DNA from: SKVR01 sp964410015
GTDB lineage: Bacteria > Bacteroidota > Bacteroidia > Bacteroidales > UBA7960
Reading direction: 5' to 3'
Length of the DNA: 16,553 bases
Assembly: GCA_964410015.1 (NCBI GenBank)
Contig: CAYPFV010000060.1
Span: forward strand, 1-16,553
Below are positions 7,370 through 15,112 of the stretch, piece by piece (the first letter of the stretch is position 1; each line of letters starts with the position of its first letter). The translations under genes and the position numbers were made by a program. The notes beneath the pieces were generated by a model. It was not told the DNA's origin. It worked only from the letters and a program-made list of their open reading frames with translations, and did no database searches.

Positions 7370-8260
7370 TTAAACTTTCATGAAAACAGTTGGTTTTAAT
7401 TGCACAAGAGGCACATTCATTCCGGTAATGGATTCGCTGTGTCCGAGAAAGAAATACCCACCGCTTTTCAGATTCCGGCAAATTTTATTGATAACTGCTT
7501 GTTGGGTTTGCCTGTCAAAATAAATTAATACGTTGCGACAAAAAATAACATCAAAATCTTCTTTTATTGGATATTTTTCATCCATAAAATTCAATCGCTG
7601 ATAAGAGCATTTGTTTCGCAATTCAGCTACAACTCTTACCTGTGGTTTTTCCCTGTCTTTCGATCTGAGAAAATACTTTTTTTTGATTTCCATGGGAATG
7701 TTAATAATTTTATCCTGATGATAAACTGCATCAATGGCTCTTTTGAGAATTCTTGAAGAGATGTCGGTACCAAAAATCGAATAATCAATTTTGTGTTGGT
7801 TTTTTGAAAATTCAGAGATTACCATTGCAAGGGTATAAACCTCTTCTCCGCTCGAACATCCTGCACTCCAAACTTTTAGTGTGTTATTAAGTTTATTTTT
7901 ATGGATAAAATCGGGTAATACCGTATTTTTGAGAAAATCGAAGTGAGCTGGTTCTCTGAAAAAATCAGTTTTATTCGTGGTAACCACATCAATCATATGA
8001 ACCAGTTCCATTGCCTCCCCCTCTTTACTGAAAACAAAATCACAGTATTCTTCATAAGAGGACATTTTCATATCCCTCAACCTTCTTTGCAAACGACTTT
8101 GCAGCATTACCTTTTTGGCGGGAGGCATTTTAATTCCATATTCTTTATAAATAAAACTGCTCAAACGTTCGAAAATACTATCGGGCATTTTTATTTTATA
8201 AATAGCTGAAAGTGTGTTTACAGAATCATTGGTGCTTTCAGCAGAAGGAGTATCATTCAT
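7370..8260 (-). CDS. cheR: Chemotaxis protein methyltransferase CheR
   Basis: Transfers methyl from S-adenosylmethionine to glutamates of chemoreceptors. It has 296 residues. The N-terminal helical domain spans about 25-90. TTNKTDFFRE (94-103) is the family's substrate-side motif. The SAM-binding loop is WSAGCSSGEE (131-140), FDVIFCRNVLIYFD (236-249) is the conserved motif near the catalytic centre, and GHSES lies at 273-277. It is complete, with no TPR or other extension. Start is the ATG at 8260; the first 20 residues are Ser/Thr-rich and not conserved in the family. Gaps of 121 bp upstream and 143 bp downstream separate it from its neighbours, but order and strand suggest a shared transcription unit. 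Confidence 0.96.
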   Translation of the reverse strand: MNDTPSAESTNDSVNTLSAIYKIKMPDSIFERLSSFIYKEYGIKMPPAKKVMLQSRLQRRLRDMKMSSYEEYCDFVFSKEGEAMELVHMIDVVTTNKTDFFREPAHFDFLKNTVLPDFIHKNKLNNTLKVWSAGCSSGEEVYTLAMVISEFSKNQHKIDYSIFGTDISSRILKRAIDAVYHQDKIINIPMEIKKKYFLRSKDREKPQVRVVAELRNKCSYQRLNFMDEKYPIKEDFDVIFCRNVLIYFDRQTQQAVINKICRNLKSGGYFFLGHSESITGMNVPLVQLKPTVFMKV

Positions 8261-8300
8261 CTTTCTTTAATATTGAGAAATAAAACAATATATTAATGGT

Positions 8301-8317
8301 GCACAAAAAGCGTGTGC
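8301..8317. other. Small hairpin upstream of cheR
   Basis: GCACA (8301-8305) pairs with TGTGC (8313-8317) across a 7-nt loop, about 40 nt before the cheR ATG in the 121-bp gap after the hybrid kinase gene. It may be a leader structure or chance. Confidence 0.25.
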
Positions 8318-8370
8318 GAAAATTTGTTTTCCATTTTTAAACCTGTAATTATAAAAATTATTTTGAAAAT

Positions 8371-8392
8371 AAAAATCTTTATTAAGATTTTT
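8371..8392 (-). terminator. AT-rich terminator-like hairpin at the end of the hybrid kinase gene
   Basis: AAAAATCTT (8371-8379) and AAGATTTTT (8384-8392) form a perfect 9-bp stem with a 4-nt loop that overlaps the hybrid kinase stop codon; on the minus strand it is followed by a T-rich run. It has only one G-C pair, so it may be a weak or partial terminator before cheR. Confidence 0.35.
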
Positions 8393-11144
8393 TCTCAAGG
8401 ATTGATTTTTCGAAAAAATCTGATTCAATTTTACTTTTAAAAACAGCATATTTTTCTGCCAAAAAGGGAATTAAATTTTTGGCTTCCTCAAATTTTTCAT
8501 TCCTCAGGTATCTGTCAATTAGTTTTGCTGTGGCATGTAACTGTGAGGCACCTATGTTTCCCGAAAGTCCTTTAATGGAAAGAACAATGAGGTTCAATGC
8601 GTTGTAATCATTCATCTCCAGGGCAGTAAGGGTTTTTTCGTAAATCACTTCCATATCTGCCATAAATGAATCGAAAAGTTTTTGTACATCAAATCTGCTT
8701 TCCTGGGCGGTTTTTAATATATGATTTATTGTGCTTTTATTTATAACTGGTTTAGCATTAATATCCTGTTTTGTAAACAATTTTAGTTTTTGATGATCCT
8801 TTCCGGCATCAATTTTCTCTTTCCATTTCGTTAGGGTTTCTATCAGATGGTTAGGTTTTACGGGTTTTATCAGGTAATCATCGAAACCCTCAAGGCGGTA
8901 TTTGTTATCATGAGCAAAAGATTCGTCGGCGGTAAGGACAATGATAACAGGAAGATTATCAAGGTCTTTCTTTAGATGATGAAGCGCAGTAACCCCATCC
9001 ATAACCGGCATCTGATGGTCCATCAGAATAACATCATAATGCATATCGGGGAAAATATCAAAAGCGCTAACCTTCGATTCTTTAAGCATTTCAATGGCTT
9101 CGGCTCCATTAGAAGCAAGATCAACCCTGCAACCGATCTCTTCGAGCATAAGTTTTATAACCTTTTGGTTTACTTTCATATCTTCTACTAAAAGTACCGA
9201 AAGTTTTAGCTGGTTATTTTTCGCAATTTCTACCGTATGTTCTTTTATTTGCTCAGGATCAGCATTTCTTACCGGGATATGAAAAGTAAAAGTACTTCCT
9301 TTATCAGGTTCACTTGCAAGGAAAATCTCACCATCCATTAATTCCACAAGCTGTTTGCTGATGCTCAATCCTAATCCTGTTCCCTTATATGCTCCAGTAT
9401 TCTGGTTTTCGAGTTGTGTAAATTCTTTGAAAAGTTTTTGCTGATCAATATCACTGATGCCAATGCCTGTGTCTTCTACTTTTATTTCCAGTGTAAATCC
9501 ATCCTTGTATTGTTTGAGCAGGTTTGCGATAATTTTGATGTGTCCTTTGTTGGTATATTTTATGGCATTGGTAAAAAGATTGGATATGACCTGTACAATT
9601 TTGTTCTCATCAGCCGTAATATAATTGGGTATTCTGTCATCAATCTCAAAACAGACTTTAATGTTTGTTTGATCAACCTTTGCCGAAAAGAATATGCTTA
9701 GATTTTTTATGATTTCTCTGATGTTGAAAGTTGTGTTTTTTACTTTCATCATCCCTGATTCTATTTTGGTGAAATCCAATACATCATTAACCAAACTCAG
9801 CAAAGTATCGGAAGAGGTTTTCAAGGCTTCAAGATAATCTTTTTGGGTTTCACTCAGATCGGTTTTTTCTATCAGATGCAATAGACCTACAATTCCTCCA
9901 ATAGGATTACGTATTTCATGGCTTAATTTGGCAAAAAAACGCTGCTTCATATCCGTAGTTTTCCTGACAATTTCCATATCATGGATAATTTTTTCATTTT
10001 TCTTTTGCCAGGAAACATCCTGTATGGTCATAATCATACGGGTTGGCTGGTTTTGGTTATCGTAAAAAATTTTACCTGCCGAATGGATATACCTTATCTG
10101 TGAACTTTTGTCAATTATTCGGAAATCAATGGAGAAATCGTTTCTATGGTCAGCGATAAGTTTCTTTCGGTACAACCTGTAACGATTTCTGTCATCAGGG
10201 TGTATGATTTGCATCATGCTTTCTTCTGTAAAAGCATTCTTTTCTCCCGGGTTTTGAATATCCAGGATTTCAAAAAAGATATCGTTGTAAACGTATTGCT
10301 TCTCATGGAAATAAATATCACAATTACCAAGTTTTGCTATATTTTGTGCTTCAGTAAGTTTTTCCTGGCTTACCAAAAGTTCATCATGTATTACTTTATC
10401 ACTTGTAATGTCCGAAACAACCATGGTAAGTCCGTCAACTTTACTTTTCTCATTTTTACGTATAGTAAATTTGGCATTAAACCAGAACAGATTATTTTCA
10501 TTCATTAGCGAAAACTCGAAATTCTGGGATTTTTGGGATTCCAGAACTTTCTGGATGCATCTGATCATTCCTTCAGATATTTTTGGCGGAAAAACATCCT
10601 CAATGTTTTTCCCAAATATCTTTACATGATGAAAGCAATCAAATCTTTCATACTTTTCTTTGGGAAAAGTTTGAACAAAATTTCCATTCGTGCTAAGACC
10701 AAAAACCATATCATCAATAGATTCGATGGTTGTTCGCAAGGCTTCTTTGGCCTGCAGAAGTTCTTTCTTGGTTTTATGTCTGAAAATAGCAATTTGTATG
10801 GCAGAAGCCAATACCCTTTCATCAAAAGGTTTGATAAGAAACCCATTGGGTTCTGTTTTCATCAATCTTTCAATGGTTTCGCTATCGGAACTTGCTGTAA
10901 GATATACAACAGGTATATCAAGGTACTTTCTTATTTGTTCCACGCAATAGATGCCATCTATTTTGCCGGGCAAAATAACATCCATGAGAATCAAGTCTGG
11001 AGATAACCGGGAAGTTTTTTCCAAAGCTTCTTCTCCAGTCCTTATCTTATCAAGCACGTTGAAGCCCATATCCTCCAATTTACTTTTGATAAAATTGGCG
11101 ATAATCATATCATCTTCTACAATGAGAACCTTTTGCTTCACCAT
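8382..11144 (-). CDS. Hybrid sensor kinase, REC-PAS-PAS-HisKA-HATPase-REC-Hpt
   Basis: About 920 residues with no membrane segment, so it is probably a cytoplasmic phosphorelay kinase. Counted from the ATG at 11144: receiver 1 (about 4-120; acidic residues 10-12, Asp55, Thr83, Lys105), PAS 1 (about 135-250), PAS 2 (about 260-380), HisKA with His409 in SHEIRNP, HATPase_c (N box around N526, G1 DTGIG, G2 GTGLGL at 588-593), receiver 2 (about 648-770; Asp709 in LMDHQMP, Lys760), and a C-terminal Hpt-like domain (about 800-905). All residues up to receiver 2 are intact. The Hpt-like domain has Leu855 (codon CTT, 8582-8580) where the phospho-accepting His belongs (VLSIKG instead of xHSLKG). The open frame runs 11 codons further to a TTG at 11177; the ATG before VKQKVLIVEDD is preferred because it begins right at the receiver fold. 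It follows the Hpt protein gene by 38 bp, so the two are probably co-transcribed. With no CheA here, it is the best local candidate for the kinase that feeds CheB. Confidence 0.9.
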   Translation of the reverse strand: MVKQKVLIVEDDMIIANFIKSKLEDMGFNVLDKIRTGEEALEKTSRLSPDLILMDVILPGKIDGIYCVEQIRKYLDIPVVYLTASSDSETIERLMKTEPNGFLIKPFDERVLASAIQIAIFRHKTKKELLQAKEALRTTIESIDDMVFGLSTNGNFVQTFPKEKYERFDCFHHVKIFGKNIEDVFPPKISEGMIRCIQKVLESQKSQNFEFSLMNENNLFWFNAKFTIRKNEKSKVDGLTMVVSDITSDKVIHDELLVSQEKLTEAQNIAKLGNCDIYFHEKQYVYNDIFFEILDIQNPGEKNAFTEESMMQIIHPDDRNRYRLYRKKLIADHRNDFSIDFRIIDKSSQIRYIHSAGKIFYDNQNQPTRMIMTIQDVSWQKKNEKIIHDMEIVRKTTDMKQRFFAKLSHEIRNPIGGIVGLLHLIEKTDLSETQKDYLEALKTSSDTLLSLVNDVLDFTKIESGMMKVKNTTFNIREIIKNLSIFFSAKVDQTNIKVCFEIDDRIPNYITADENKIVQVISNLFTNAIKYTNKGHIKIIANLLKQYKDGFTLEIKVEDTGIGISDIDQQKLFKEFTQLENQNTGAYKGTGLGLSISKQLVELMDGEIFLASEPDKGSTFTFHIPVRNADPEQIKEHTVEIAKNNQLKLSVLLVEDMKVNQKVIKLMLEEIGCRVDLASNGAEAIEMLKESKVSAFDIFPDMHYDVILMDHQMPVMDGVTALHHLKKDLDNLPVIIVLTADESFAHDNKYRLEGFDDYLIKPVKPNHLIETLTKWKEKIDAGKDHQKLKLFTKQDINAKPVINKSTINHILKTAQESRFDVQKLFDSFMADMEVIYEKTLTALEMNDYNALNLIVLSIKGLSGNIGASQLHATAKLIDRYLRNEKFEEAKNLIPFLAEKYAVFKSKIESDFFEKSILEKKS

Positions 11145-11182
11145 ACCATCTTCTTTTAGAGTAATACTTTTTTTCAAAAAAC

Positions 11183-11551
11183 TTAAAGATTTTCCAACAG
11201 GTTTATCAATTCCTGATAAGCGTCAGGAATTTGTGTAGCCAGCAAAATCGCCTTTTCATGCGCTCCTTCTTTAATGGCATTTTCGCTGTCAGAAGCCATG
11301 GCACGCAATTGCGAAGCCCCTATTGACCCACTTATACCAGATAAAGAGTGCACACTGCTACGCAGGAGTTCAATATCCTCTGAATGGATGGCATTTTTAA
11401 TTTTGGAAATCAATTCCTGTGCTTCGGGAACAAAAGAATCAATGATATCAGTAACCAGTTCGGGGTTGCCTTTAGCGTATTCCTGAAGCATATTCATGGT
11501 TTCCTGATCAATAAGATCAATGTTTGCGTATTCTTTTACAGTCATATTCAT
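11183..11551 (-). CDS. Stand-alone Hpt phosphotransfer protein
   Basis: A small helical-bundle protein of 122 residues that would relay phosphate between receiver domains. The Hpt core is at about 15-115, with the phospho-accepting His68 in SVHSLSGISGSIGA. The usual Lys three residues after the His is Ser71. It is clearly related to the Hpt-like end of the neighbouring hybrid kinase (shared SGxIGASQL segment), but here the His is retained. It lies 49 bp after the chemoreceptor gene and 38 bp before the hybrid kinase start, suggesting one operon in which this protein supplies the phosphotransfer step the fused domain cannot. Start is the ATG at 11551; a second ATG two codons later is equally possible. 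Confidence 0.88.
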   Translation of the reverse strand: MNMTVKEYANIDLIDQETMNMLQEYAKGNPELVTDIIDSFVPEAQELISKIKNAIHSEDIELLRSSVHSLSGISGSIGASQLRAMASDSENAIKEGAHEKAILLATQIPDAYQELINLLENL

Positions 11552-11600
11552 AGATTATTGTTTTAACATAGTGTTTGGGTTTTCAGGTTGTGCCATTCGT

Positions 11601-13574
11601 TCAAATGTTCGCATCATCTGCTGTTAGTAACGATTCGGATCGATGCCCATTCCAATTATTTCCATATCCATTAGCATTTCCATTTTTTTTATGCTGTTTT
11701 CTTTCATGTGAATAATTTTCAGTGTCTTTTTTATCTTTTGTTACTTTAAAGAATGCCACCATTTGCTGCAGTTGATCTGCTTGCTTCGAAAGTTCATCGC
11801 TGCTGGAAGCCATTTCCTCACTGGCGGCGGCATTTTGTTGAGTCACGTTGTTGAGCTGTTGCACAGCGCTGTTTACCTGATCAGCACCTGAATTTTGTTC
11901 AATGCTTGCAGCAGCGATTTCCTGAATGAGTTGTGCTGTTTTTTCAATTTCAGGTACGATTGCAGATAATTTTTTTCCTGCTTTTTCAGAAATAGATACT
12001 CCTGAACTGGATAGTTTTTCAATCTCATTGGCAGCAACCTGCGATCTTTCGGCCAGTTTTCTTACCTCGCCTGCTACCACGGCAAATCCTTTGCCATGTT
12101 CTCCAGCACGAGCTGCTTCAACGGCAGCATTGAGTGCCAGAATGTTGGTTTGCCTGGATATTTCACCAATGATAGAAATTTTATCGGCAATATCTCTCAT
12201 CACTTTTATGGAATCATCGGTAGCTTTGCTGCCTTCTACAACACCATTGGCTGCCTGAAGCGTAATTTTTTCGGTTTGTCTGGCATTATCGGTGTTTTGT
12301 TGAATATTAGCCGCCATTTCTTCCATAGAGGTAGATACCTCTTCTACCGATGACGCTTGCAAAGATGCTCCTTCACTTACTTCTGAAGATACACCCTTCA
12401 ACTGATTACTGGAGGAACTTAATCCTTCGGAAACGTTTATAACCGATAATATAATCTCCCGGATACGCGATAGCATCTCGTTGAGATGCTTACCTACTCT
12501 GCCTATTTCATCATTCTGATTGATATCAACCGATACATCAAGATCGCCCTGGGCTACTTTTTGAAAAGTATGATTGAGTTTGTTTAGTGGTGCAGAAATA
12601 TAATTGGCACTTATATAGAAAATAACCAGAAACATACCTGCAAGAGTAAAAATAAGAATTCCCAGAAATGATAGCATTGCTCTGTTTTCATCGGCAATTA
12701 TTTCGTCCAGGTCTTTTGAATAATAAACAACGCCGCAAGGCTCTCCATTAAAATCGGGTAAAGGAAATGTGGTGATGGCCTGTTTACCGTCAATCTCAAA
12801 AAACGACTGATTTTGCCCGGCAGAAAGGTGTTTTTCCTCTAAATTGCTGATGTTGTAAACCTCATCAGAAGTAACAAATGTGAAACTACCTACTTTTTCA
12901 TTCTCTTTAAGTTCCCATGCAATTTCAGCAGACTTGTCATCCAGGAAAACCATAAGATGCTCATTATGTGCTAGTACCATTTGAGATATGAGCTGGTTAA
13001 AAGGAAACAGACTTTCTGTAGAACCTATGTATCTGTTTTTGTCGAATATGGGGCTGATGCCTCTGATGACAAAACCACCCCTGCCTATTTCAATACCCTT
13101 TACAGGTTTTTGTGTTTCAGATATTTTTAAAACAGAAAAGCGAAATGAGGAAAGATCGTCGCCACCATCACCATCACCTTTGGGCCGCCATGTACGTAAA
13201 AAGCTTTGAGCCGGAGGTTTGTGGAAATGTATGTTGAGTGCATCTGTATACCCGGTAATATTTTTCATTGATTGTATGTAGTCACTCACCATGGTTTTAA
13301 GCGTATCCCGACCACGTTCATCATTTTCGATGGCATAGGCGGCATCCAATCCTTCGAGACTGGCAAAACCAGCAGATACAGCAAGTGCCTGATCGCTGAT
13401 AGATTCGATTTGCTGCAGAAATACTTTCTGAAAGGCCTCACTATCTTCCCGGGCAATGTTACTGATCTTATTTTGATTGATGCTGTTGATAATAAAAAAG
13501 GCAGCAATCCCTAAAATACCTGCAATAATGGTTACAGGTGTAAGAATACGGGCTTTAATAGTATTGAAACGCAT
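11601..13574 (-). CDS. Methyl-accepting chemotaxis protein with double-Cache sensor
   Basis: A transmembrane chemoreceptor of 657 residues. TM1 is at about 10-30, a periplasmic sensor at about 45-295, TM2 at about 300-322, HAMP at about 323-375, and the cytoplasmic signalling coiled coil at about 376-610. The highly conserved hairpin tip is at 471-500 (RQTNILALNAAVEAARAGE). Candidate methylation regions are VEEVSTSMEEM (410-420) and SEEMASSSDEL (585-595). In the sensor, FLRTWRP, GDDLSSFR and GIEIGRGG (about 125-167) resemble the dCache_3 type of double Cache domain; the ligand is unknown. The tail (611-657) is Lys/Asn/Gly-rich and ends in DDANI, with no C-terminal CheR-tethering pentapeptide, although NWNGH at 640-644 fits the x-[HFYW]-x2-[HFYW] pattern internally. 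It heads the run Hpt, hybrid kinase, cheR, kinase-like, cheD, cheB. Start is the ATG at 13574. Confidence 0.96.
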   Translation of the reverse strand: MRFNTIKARILTPVTIIAGILGIAAFFIINSINQNKISNIAREDSEAFQKVFLQQIESISDQALAVSAGFASLEGLDAAYAIENDERGRDTLKTMVSDYIQSMKNITGYTDALNIHFHKPPAQSFLRTWRPKGDGDGGDDLSSFRFSVLKISETQKPVKGIEIGRGGFVIRGISPIFDKNRYIGSTESLFPFNQLISQMVLAHNEHLMVFLDDKSAEIAWELKENEKVGSFTFVTSDEVYNISNLEEKHLSAGQNQSFFEIDGKQAITTFPLPDFNGEPCGVVYYSKDLDEIIADENRAMLSFLGILIFTLAGMFLVIFYISANYISAPLNKLNHTFQKVAQGDLDVSVDINQNDEIGRVGKHLNEMLSRIREIILSVINVSEGLSSSSNQLKGVSSEVSEGASLQASSVEEVSTSMEEMAANIQQNTDNARQTEKITLQAANGVVEGSKATDDSIKVMRDIADKISIIGEISRQTNILALNAAVEAARAGEHGKGFAVVAGEVRKLAERSQVAANEIEKLSSSGVSISEKAGKKLSAIVPEIEKTAQLIQEIAAASIEQNSGADQVNSAVQQLNNVTQQNAAASEEMASSSDELSKQADQLQQMVAFFKVTKDKKDTENYSHERKQHKKNGNANGYGNNWNGHRSESLLTADDANI

Positions 13575-13774
13575 AATTAATGTTTTTTAATGAATAGAAA
13601 ATAAAAACTTGTTTGCAAGAATTAGGAAACTACGATTTATCTTAATGCAATTTTATTTAATAATCCAGGGATTGAATCCTTTTTTTTTCTGTCAAAAAAC
13701 TTCTACCATTTTCACTAATTATTCCAAAACTCATTCAATCTGTCAATAATCCCTGAAGACTTCCTTTTAAGTAA
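13575..13774. other. Leader and promoter region of the chemoreceptor gene
   Basis: About 200 bp between the end of the decayed receptor and the intact receptor start. I see no reading frame, and no clear -7 TAnnTTTG element on the minus strand. An 8-bp inverted repeat GATTGAAT/ATTCAATC (13670-13677 and 13733-13740) with a 55-bp spacer is present, plus a run of T at about 13680-13688. A promoter is expected here but I cannot place it. Confidence 0.3.
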
Positions 13775-14221
13775 TCAGAATTTATCGAAATCATCATCAC
13801 TGGCATTATAATACCCTTAGTAAACCATACACCGTTCTTTTCAAGTTTCACTCTGTTTTTCGGTATTTTCTGATGTTGATTATTATGTTTGGATTGATCA
13901 AAAATTTCTGAGTCAAATTTCGAAACAGGTTTTACAGTGTGTTACTTTTTTGTTTTATTGTTTATGCTGTAGCACGTTTCTGATCCGGTTTAAAGTAAGA
14001 TACCATTTCAAGTGATTAATTGGCATGGCTGGCGAGTTCTTCGCTGTTGGTATCTGTGATAATGAATATTAAGCATTCTTACATCAGATATTGCATGAAA
14101 AGAAGAGGCAACAATTCTTAATTCCCAAATACCAAATTACTCCATTTACGACCGGTGTAAGCAAAACGATCATAAATCCTGTCAAAATTTTGGTTCCGAT
14201 CTTTAAGTACTTAAATTTCAT
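13775..14221 (-). pseudogene. Decayed methyl-accepting chemotaxis protein (both ends kept, middle deleted)
   Basis: Translating the minus strand piecewise recovers a second chemoreceptor. (A) 14221-14114: ATG then KFKYLKIGTKILTGFMIVLL, a typical receptor N-terminus with the first membrane helix; this frame stops at 14084. (B) about 14050-13962: NSEELASHAN, an in-frame TAA, then SLEMVSYFK, aligning with the end of the signalling domain of the intact receptor (SDELSKQADQ..QMVAFFK). (C) 13935-13828, another frame: VKPVSKFDSEIF and a polar tail. (D) about 13807-13775, another frame: NASDDDFDKF and TGA, an acidic/aromatic C-terminus like that of many receptors. The periplasmic sensor, TM2, HAMP and hairpin tip are absent, so a large internal deletion joins A to B, followed by frameshifts and nonsense changes. 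It lies directly upstream of the intact receptor on the same strand, suggesting a former tandem receptor pair. Piecewise homology is by eye, but each part matches the expected order and strand. Confidence 0.8.
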
Positions 14222-14273
14222 CTGTTTATAATTTGATTAATTCGGTCAGATGGAGCTCGCTAACAGTCTGACT

Positions 14274-14288
14274 GCATGCTTTACATGC
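14274..14288. other. Small GC-containing hairpin next to repeat copy 2
   Basis: GCATG (14274-14278) and CATGC (14284-14288) form a 5-bp stem with a 5-nt loop, 4 bp left of the dispersed repeat. It may belong to a longer element whose other copy lies partly outside the window. Confidence 0.3.
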
Positions 14289-14292
14289 CGCG

Positions 14293-14343
14293 CATTATAA
14301 TCATGTGCGTGTGTGTCCAAAATTTTGTCATTGCTCGGTTCAT
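14293..14343 (+). repeat. Dispersed 51-bp direct repeat, copy 2
   Basis: Matches 1-51 in the same orientation with three substitutions. Similarity stops sharply after CGGTTCAT on the right. On the left it is unknown, because copy 1 begins at the window edge. It lies 72 bp upstream of the decayed receptor start and about 160 bp past the cheW stop. The rest of 14222-14502 is AT-rich with no reading frame that I can support. Confidence 0.85.
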
Positions 14344-14502
14344 AATTTTATGATTTAAAATAATGTTAAAGAGAAATTGTGTGGGAAAAAGATATCACGT
14401 AAAAAAATAAACCATTTTTAAAGGACTATTTTTGGTTTTCCGGGAAACAATTTAAGCATGCTAAAAAATTGGGAAAATAATACATTCACAACTACCCAGG
14501 AT

Positions 14503-15027
14503 TTATCCGGTTGCTTCTTTTACTGGTGTTTCAGCTGTTTTTTCAGTTGTATCCTGAACAAATACCAGTTCTTCGGTTGAAAAGACTTTATCTACATTGA
14601 GAACCATAATGAAGACATCGTCCATTTTTACCATACCGTGTAAATATTCAGGATTAAATTTGCTTCCAATGGTTGGAGGAGGTTCAATATCGCCATCAGT
14701 TAGTTCCAGAACTTCCTCCACAGAATCCACCAGGGCTCCCAGTGTAAGTTTTTCCCCTTCCATCATTACATTGAGTACGACAATACAGGTATCAACAGTG
14801 TCTTCTTTTGCTTTGATACCAAACTTAACCCTTGTATCCAGAACGGGTAATACATTGCCCCTTAGATTAATAACACCGCGCATATAAGATGGAGAACGGG
14901 GTACTTTTGTTATGGGACGCAATTCGAGAATTTCCAATACTTTGCTTACGTCGGCAGCAAACATTTCATCGCCCAGTTCAAAAGAAAGGTACGATTTAAC
15001 CACAGTGGAATTTTTGTTTTCACTCAT
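14503..15027 (-). CDS. cheW: Chemotaxis coupling protein CheW
   Basis: The adaptor that links chemoreceptor hairpin tips to a CheA kinase in the array. It has 174 residues, with a single CheW domain at about 10-150. The hallmark segment is MRGVINLRGNVLPVLDTR (49-66), and LGALVDSVEEVLEL (96-109) is the second conserved block. The last 20 residues are a Thr/Glu-rich tail. No kinase domain is fused to it. The gene is separated from the intact receptor by the decayed receptor and a repeat, so it was probably once next to a tandem receptor pair. Its presence implies a CheA elsewhere in the genome. Start is the ATG at 15027. Confidence 0.95.
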   Translation of the reverse strand: MSENKNSTVVKSYLSFELGDEMFAADVSKVLEILELRPITKVPRSPSYMRGVINLRGNVLPVLDTRVKFGIKAKEDTVDTCIVVLNVMMEGEKLTLGALVDSVEEVLELTDGDIEPPPTIGSKFNPEYLHGMVKMDDVFIMVLNVDKVFSTEELVFVQDTTEKTAETPVKEATG

Positions 15028-15066
15028 AGTTTCAAAGTTTTAGTAGTGTGATACAATTAGTAAAAT

Positions 15067-15084
15067 TTTAATTCATAAATTAAA
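15067..15084. other. AT-only hairpin between porin and cheW
   Basis: TTTAATT (15067-15073) and AATTAAA (15078-15084) pair perfectly around a 4-nt loop, in the 85-bp gap after the porin stop and before cheW. It contains no G-C pairs. It may be a weak terminator for the porin transcript or chance in AT-rich DNA. Confidence 0.25.
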
Positions 15085-15112
15085 CGGGGCGATGAAATGA
15101 TATACCGGACGA

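Noticed and set aside
7290..7481. A 63-codon minus-strand frame with several Cys residues
   Set aside because: More than half lies out of frame inside the 3' end of cheR, and the Cys-rich look comes from reading cheR in the wrong frame.
8267..8449. A 60-codon minus-strand frame between the hybrid kinase and cheR
   Set aside because: It overlaps the end of the hybrid kinase in another frame, is low-complexity and Lys/Phe/Asn-rich, and has no recognisable motif.
10533..11006. A 157-codon plus-strand frame opposite the hybrid kinase
   Set aside because: It is antisense to receiver and PAS coding sequence; composition is Phe/Ile/Lys-rich as expected from the complement of AT-rich coding DNA.
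8382..11144. The hybrid kinase as a diverged CheA
   Set aside because: It has a HisKA dimerisation/His domain next to the ATPase domain, PAS and receiver domains, and no CheW-like regulatory domain, which is not the CheA layout.
14255..14343. An integron attC-like site spanning CTAAC and the dispersed repeat
   Set aside because: A CTAAC box is present on the left, but the right side lacks a GTTRRRY box, and the internal pairing is not the long imperfect fold expected. No integrase is seen.
13575..14502. A CRISPR array or tRNA in the long gap
   Set aside because: There are no regularly spaced repeats and no cloverleaf or CCA-like acceptor pattern; the gap is explained by the receptor pseudogene and the dispersed repeat.
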